64,000 nucleotides of DNA, taken from NCBI GenBank assembly GCA_900544375.1, contig UQUZ01000003.1, positions 39,064-103,063 on the forward strand. The letters are read 5' to 3'. The DNA is from an uncultured Oscillospiraceae bacterium. Lineage in GTDB: Bacteria > Bacillota > Clostridia > Oscillospirales > Acutalibacteraceae. Within the stretch, counting starts at the first letter, position 1; every line of letters begins with the position of its first letter. Shown piece after piece: positions 61,012 through 64,000 of this stretch. The notes under the pieces are model-generated. The model was not told the origin of the DNA. It ran no database searches and was given only the letters and a program-made list of their open reading frames with translations. A program made the translations under genes and the position numbers.

Positions 61012-61707
61012 TTACAGCTTGAATCGGTAGCCCGCGCCCCAGACCGTTTCGATGTATTGCGGGTTGGAGCTGTCGTCCTCAATTTTTTCACGGATGCGGT
61101 TGATGTGAACCGTCACCGTGGAGGTTTCGCCGATCGCGTCAAAGCCCCAAATGCGGTCAAACAGCGTGTTTTTGCTGAAAACAATATTGGGGTTGGAGGC
61201 GAGGAATACTAGCAAATCAAATTCTTTGTTGGTCAGCACGGCCTCTTTTTTGTTCACATAAACGCGCCGCGCATTTTTATCAATATAGAGATTCCCAATG
61301 GAAATATAATCATCCGCCGTGCCCTCGCCCTTTGCTGTCAGGCGGTCATACCGGGCGATATGCGCATGTACGCGGGCCACCAGCTCGGAAGGGCTGAACG
61401 GCTTAACAATATAATCGTCCGCTCCAATACCGAAGCCGCGTATTTTATCGATATCTTCTTTTTTTGCCGATACCATCAGGATTGGGATATCCTTTTCCCG
61501 GCGGATGCATCGGCAAATTTCAAATCCATCCATCCCGGGGAGCATCAGATCCAGCAGGATCAAGTTATAATTCTGCTTAAGCGCGGCTTCCAGGCCGCTT
61601 TCTCCGTTGAGCTTTGTATCCACCTCATAGCCGTTGGCCTCCAGGTAATCACGCTCAAGCTCCGCAATGTTTTTATCATCCTCAATAATTAAAATAGATT
61701 TTGCCAT
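61012..61707 (-). CDS. OmpR-family response regulator
   Basis: 231 residues. The receiver domain has 'ILIIEDDKNIAELE' (acidic pocket), the phospho-Asp in 'LILLDLMLPGMDGFE' (near 55) and the late Lys in 'YIVKPFSPSELVAR'. The winged-helix effector is at about 130-231 ('LTNKEFDLLVFLASNPNIVF', 'TVTVHINRIREKIEDD', 'TVWGAGYRFKL'). It is encoded 46 bases after the kinase gene in one operon. Targets unknown. Confidence 0.95.
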   Translation of the reverse strand: MAKSILIIEDDKNIAELERDYLEANGYEVDTKLNGESGLEAALKQNYNLILLDLMLPGMDGFEICRCIRREKDIPILMVSAKKEDIDKIRGFGIGADDYIVKPFSPSELVARVHAHIARYDRLTAKGEGTADDYISIGNLYIDKNARRVYVNKKEAVLTNKEFDLLVFLASNPNIVFSKNTLFDRIWGFDAIGETSTVTVHINRIREKIEDDSSNPQYIETVWGAGYRFKL

Positions 61708-61753
61708 ATCGTTCGTCCTTTCTGTGCATCCATGCGGCCGAAAGCCGCAGATG

Positions 61754-63283
61754 CTATTGCTTCGGTTCGGGGTTCACAGCAGGCAGTTGGATGCAGATGG
61801 TCAGGCCCTTGCCAATGCTGCCGCTCGCCCATATTTTGCCGCTGTGCCGGTCGATAATTTGTTTTGTAATGGCGAGCCCTAGCCCGCTGCCGCTGCGCAC
61901 ATTCGTGCGCGCGCGGTCGGTGCGGTAGAAGCTATCAAAAATTTTGGTCAGATCCTCTTCTGACACCCCCATGCCGTTATCGGCGATTTCAATGCGGATA
62001 TCTGACTCTTCCATTCGGAGCGTGATCCGGATTGTGCAAACTCCGGGCTTTTTATATTTGACGCAGTTGTTGATGATGTTCATCACGGCGCGCTTCATCT
62101 GCACGCGGTCAACGCTCGAATAGGCAGAAGGGGCGCATTGGTTGTCAAAATAGATTTCCGTTTCCTGCGTTGCAAATTTCGGCTGTAGTTCATCGCAGCA
62201 GTCCTCAAAAAATCCAACGAGATCCACCTGCTCAAAATAGAAGGGGATTCTATCCAAATCCAGTTTGGAAAAGGTAAATAGCTCGCTGACGAGGTTATCC
62301 ATATCGCAGGCAGTGCTGTAGATTGTTTTCAGATAATGGGCCTGTTTCTCCGGCGTATCGGCGATTCCGTCAATTAGGCCGGAAACATAGCCTTTGATGG
62401 CCGTCAGCGGGGTGCTTAAATCGTGCGAAATGCCGGCGAGCAGCTCTTTGCGGTTATCCTCATAGCGCTGCTGTGATTTTACGGAATCTCGCAGCCTCAG
62501 GCGCATCTCATCAAAATCCGCGCACACATCGCCAAGCTCGTTTTTTCCCTCATAATCGACCCGGTAATCCAGGTTGCCGTCCCGTATTTCGTGGGTCGCG
62601 CGGCGCAGCTTATCCAGCGGTACCAGGATACCACGGGAAATAAAGGTGACAAGTATAATATCGGTTGCCAGCGTAACCAAGATGGCGAGGCCGATAAAAA
62701 CCCACCCCATCGTATCCATATATTCAAATGCCCGTTTAGGCAAATCCTCCGTCGTGCTAGCAACTACGCTGACGAGCGTCGGGTCACAGATGAGGATACA
62801 CAGCCGCCGCCCATCCGCGGCATGCGTCACGGTCGAGAGAATTGTCCCGCGAGAGCTTGTGTAGAGCAGGGAGTCTTCATCAAAGTTGGCTCCACTTGCA
62901 ATCTTCTCCACTTCCGTTTCCCATTCCTCTAAGGTATACCCGGGCGTTGAATAGGCAGGCACATTATCAAATAAGATTGCAACCAATGCGCCGGTATCCT
63001 CAAGCTCCTTGCACATGGAAACGATCTCTTCCTGTTCGCTCACGTTTTCGCCTGTTTGCAGCACTTCCTTTTCCAATTGATTAACGTGAAACTGTAACTG
63101 ATAAACAGAGATGAAGCCGAGTGAATCGGTGAGCTGTGTTCGAACGTCGGTGCCGTCAAAGCGGTAAACGAAGCCGGTAAAGATCACTGCCGTAATAATA
63201 ACAACCAGAGAACATGGAATAATTAGCATCAGGATGTTGGAAATAATCAGTCTGGTTTTAATGGAAATGTCCTTTATATGCAA
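61754..63283 (-). CDS. Sensor histidine kinase
   Basis: 509 residues. Two transmembrane helices (about 12-40 and 205-230) flank an extracellular sensor of about 165 residues. A HAMP domain ('RGILVPLDKLRRATHEIRDG') is followed by the phospho-His in 'AGISHDLSTPLTAIKGY', then N box 'NIINNCVKY', 'IADNGMGVSEED' and 'GSGLGLAITKQ'. The start is TTG 63283, 6 bases after GAAGGAGG; an upstream open frame covers the promoter. It signals to the OmpR-type regulator downstream. Stimulus unknown. Confidence 0.93.
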   Translation of the reverse strand: MHIKDISIKTRLIISNILMLIIPCSLVVIITAVIFTGFVYRFDGTDVRTQLTDSLGFISVYQLQFHVNQLEKEVLQTGENVSEQEEIVSMCKELEDTGALVAILFDNVPAYSTPGYTLEEWETEVEKIASGANFDEDSLLYTSSRGTILSTVTHAADGRRLCILICDPTLVSVVASTTEDLPKRAFEYMDTMGWVFIGLAILVTLATDIILVTFISRGILVPLDKLRRATHEIRDGNLDYRVDYEGKNELGDVCADFDEMRLRLRDSVKSQQRYEDNRKELLAGISHDLSTPLTAIKGYVSGLIDGIADTPEKQAHYLKTIYSTACDMDNLVSELFTFSKLDLDRIPFYFEQVDLVGFFEDCCDELQPKFATQETEIYFDNQCAPSAYSSVDRVQMKRAVMNIINNCVKYKKPGVCTIRITLRMEESDIRIEIADNGMGVSEEDLTKIFDSFYRTDRARTNVRSGSGLGLAITKQIIDRHSGKIWASGSIGKGLTICIQLPAVNPEPKQ

Positions 63284-63350
63284 AGAATTCCTCCTTCTTT
63301 TGAGCAGAAGCCCGCCCGGAATGCGTCGTCTGTCTTTGTATAATATTTTT

Positions 63351-63379
63351 ATTATAGCATTGATAAGGGGAAAAGTTAA
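63351..63379 (-). promoter_or_regulatory. Sigma-A promoter of the two-component operon
   Basis: Reverse strand TTAACT (63379-63374), 17 bases, TATAAT (63356-63351). Confidence 0.65.
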
Positions 63380-63549
63380 GCCCTTTCTTCTATACAATAA
63401 TAAGGAGAGAAAGGGCCAATCACAGCGGCTTTCCACTCCATGGCTCTGGTTCGATGATGCGAAGGAGTGATCAACCGCGTGCATTTTCCTGTTGTTCGCG
63501 CAACGCGCGGAGGGGTGTAAAGAGAGGGAGAAAAAGGAGGAAAAAGATA

Positions 63550-63578
63550 TTGACAAAAGGGGAGTGGTTTGATAGAAT
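63550..63578 (+). promoter_or_regulatory. rRNA promoter P1
   Basis: TTGACA (63550-63555), 17 bases, TAGAAT (63573-63578). Confidence 0.8.
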
Positions 63579-63710
63579 GATCAAGCACTCTTCGAGAGGG
63601 GAACCGAAAGGGAGTGCAAAGAGCGCAGGAAGAGCGCAGCCTTGAAAAGGAATGCCAACAGGAAGAAGCGGTGCGGGGGTAAAAAACCCGGACAGGCAGA
63701 AAAAAAGGTG

Positions 63711-63739
63711 TTGACAAAGCGGCGATGATGTGGTAAGAT
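63711..63739 (+). promoter_or_regulatory. rRNA promoter P2
   Basis: TTGACA (63711-63716), 17 bases, TAAGAT (63734-63739). The leader of about 200 bases that follows contains small hairpins (for example CAGCCGAAAGGCTGG near 63920) and no gene. Confidence 0.85.
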
Positions 63740-63945
63740 ACAAAACGCCCTTTCTTTAAGAGGCAACGGACCTTGAAAATTAAACAACGAAACAAACAAG
63801 GAACCCTGAGATTTTTTTGATAAGTTTTGATAAAAACTTGTGGGTACTCTTCGGTAACGAAGGAGTACAAAAGATGCGCTAGCATCGAATGAGCGATTAA
63901 GCTCTAAGATAGGTTAAAACAGCCGAAAGGCTGGTTTGATATCAT

Positions 63946-64000
63946 ATTTTAGAGAGTTTGATCCTGGCTCAGGACGAACGCTGGCGGCGTGCCTAACACA
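63946..64000 (+). rRNA. 16S ribosomal RNA, 5' end (runs off window)
   Basis: AGAGTTTGATCCTGGCTCAG at 63953-63972 is the universal 16S start, followed by GACGAACGCTGGCGGCGTGC. The exact mature 5' end is uncertain by a few bases. The rest lies beyond the window. Confidence 0.97.

Noticed and set aside
63454..63943. Short frames in the rRNA leader
   Set aside because: They overlap the two rRNA promoters and the leader hairpins; no coding features.

Overview
The window looks like a chromosomal piece of a Gram-positive Clostridia bacterium, probably an Oscillospirales/Ruminococcaceae-type gut anaerobe (inference). The support is a pheST operon behind a T-box leader, DUF4364 and DUF4367 proteins, a long-form Hpf, consensus sigma-A promoters, many GGAGG-type ribosome sites with TTG/GTG starts, and a mostly GC-rich sequence with a few AT-rich islands. 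There is no CRISPR array and no intact prophage. The only transposon trace is one truncated IS3 element.

Layout. 1-5.7 kb: start of a beta-helix protein gene running off the left edge, a metallo-beta-lactamase-fold hydrolase, and T-box(UUC)-pheS-pheT. 5.8-10.2 kb: IS3 remnant, a DUF134-NifX fusion with an internal start, a sugar acetyltransferase, rpsB and tsf. 10.2-24.7 kb: metabolic and regulatory islands with two GH2 glycosidases, a DXS-like enzyme under a MerR-type promoter, a Gfo/Idh oxidoreductase, tRNA-Leu(UAG), a WYL regulator, an M23 peptidase, a zinc dehydrogenase, a LarE-like protein with a broken PP-loop, a TipAS-type MerR regulator and DegV. 25-31 kb: two genes behind nearly identical ECF-type promoters (an orphan anti-sigma-like DUF4367 protein and a small secreted protein), a large cloverleaf-shaped inverted-repeat element, two tandem surface EEP-fold phosphoesterases, a double-HTH regulator with a LexA-like box, and an anchored metallophosphoesterase. 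31-42 kb: deoB, cdd (zinc ligand Cys53 replaced by Gly), an HD hydrolase, an amidohydrolase, a fumarase-type alpha subunit, hpf, a 23S-type methyltransferase, a lipid kinase, metY with a long leader and a possible leader peptide, and two small membrane proteins. 42-51 kb: DUF4364, an NCS2 uracil/xanthine permease, a metallophosphoesterase, a LacI regulator, a CDF metal exporter, an AT-rich pair (membrane protein and phospholipase C-like protein) and MscS. 51-57 kb: a probable mannan locus (GH2, GH26) next to a three-domain phosphoesterase-beta-propeller protein, then an Sfp-type PPTase. 57-61 kb: an EndoQ-like PHP nuclease fused to a UvrD-family helicase. 61-64 kb: a two-component system and the tandem promoters, leader and first bases of a 16S rRNA gene.

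The themes are glycan breakdown (three GH2, GH26, beta-helix protein), surface phosphoester and possibly nucleic-acid scavenging feeding nucleoside salvage (EEP pair, phosphoesterases, deoB, cdd, NCS2 permease), and dense transcriptional regulation. The best candidates for something undescribed are the ECF twin-promoter unit with its downstream cloverleaf element, the EndoQ-helicase fusion, the DUF134-NifX gene with a second ribosome site, the structured leader of the LarE-like gene, and a candidate small RNA near 60.9 kb. Calls were made by reading alone, with no database search.
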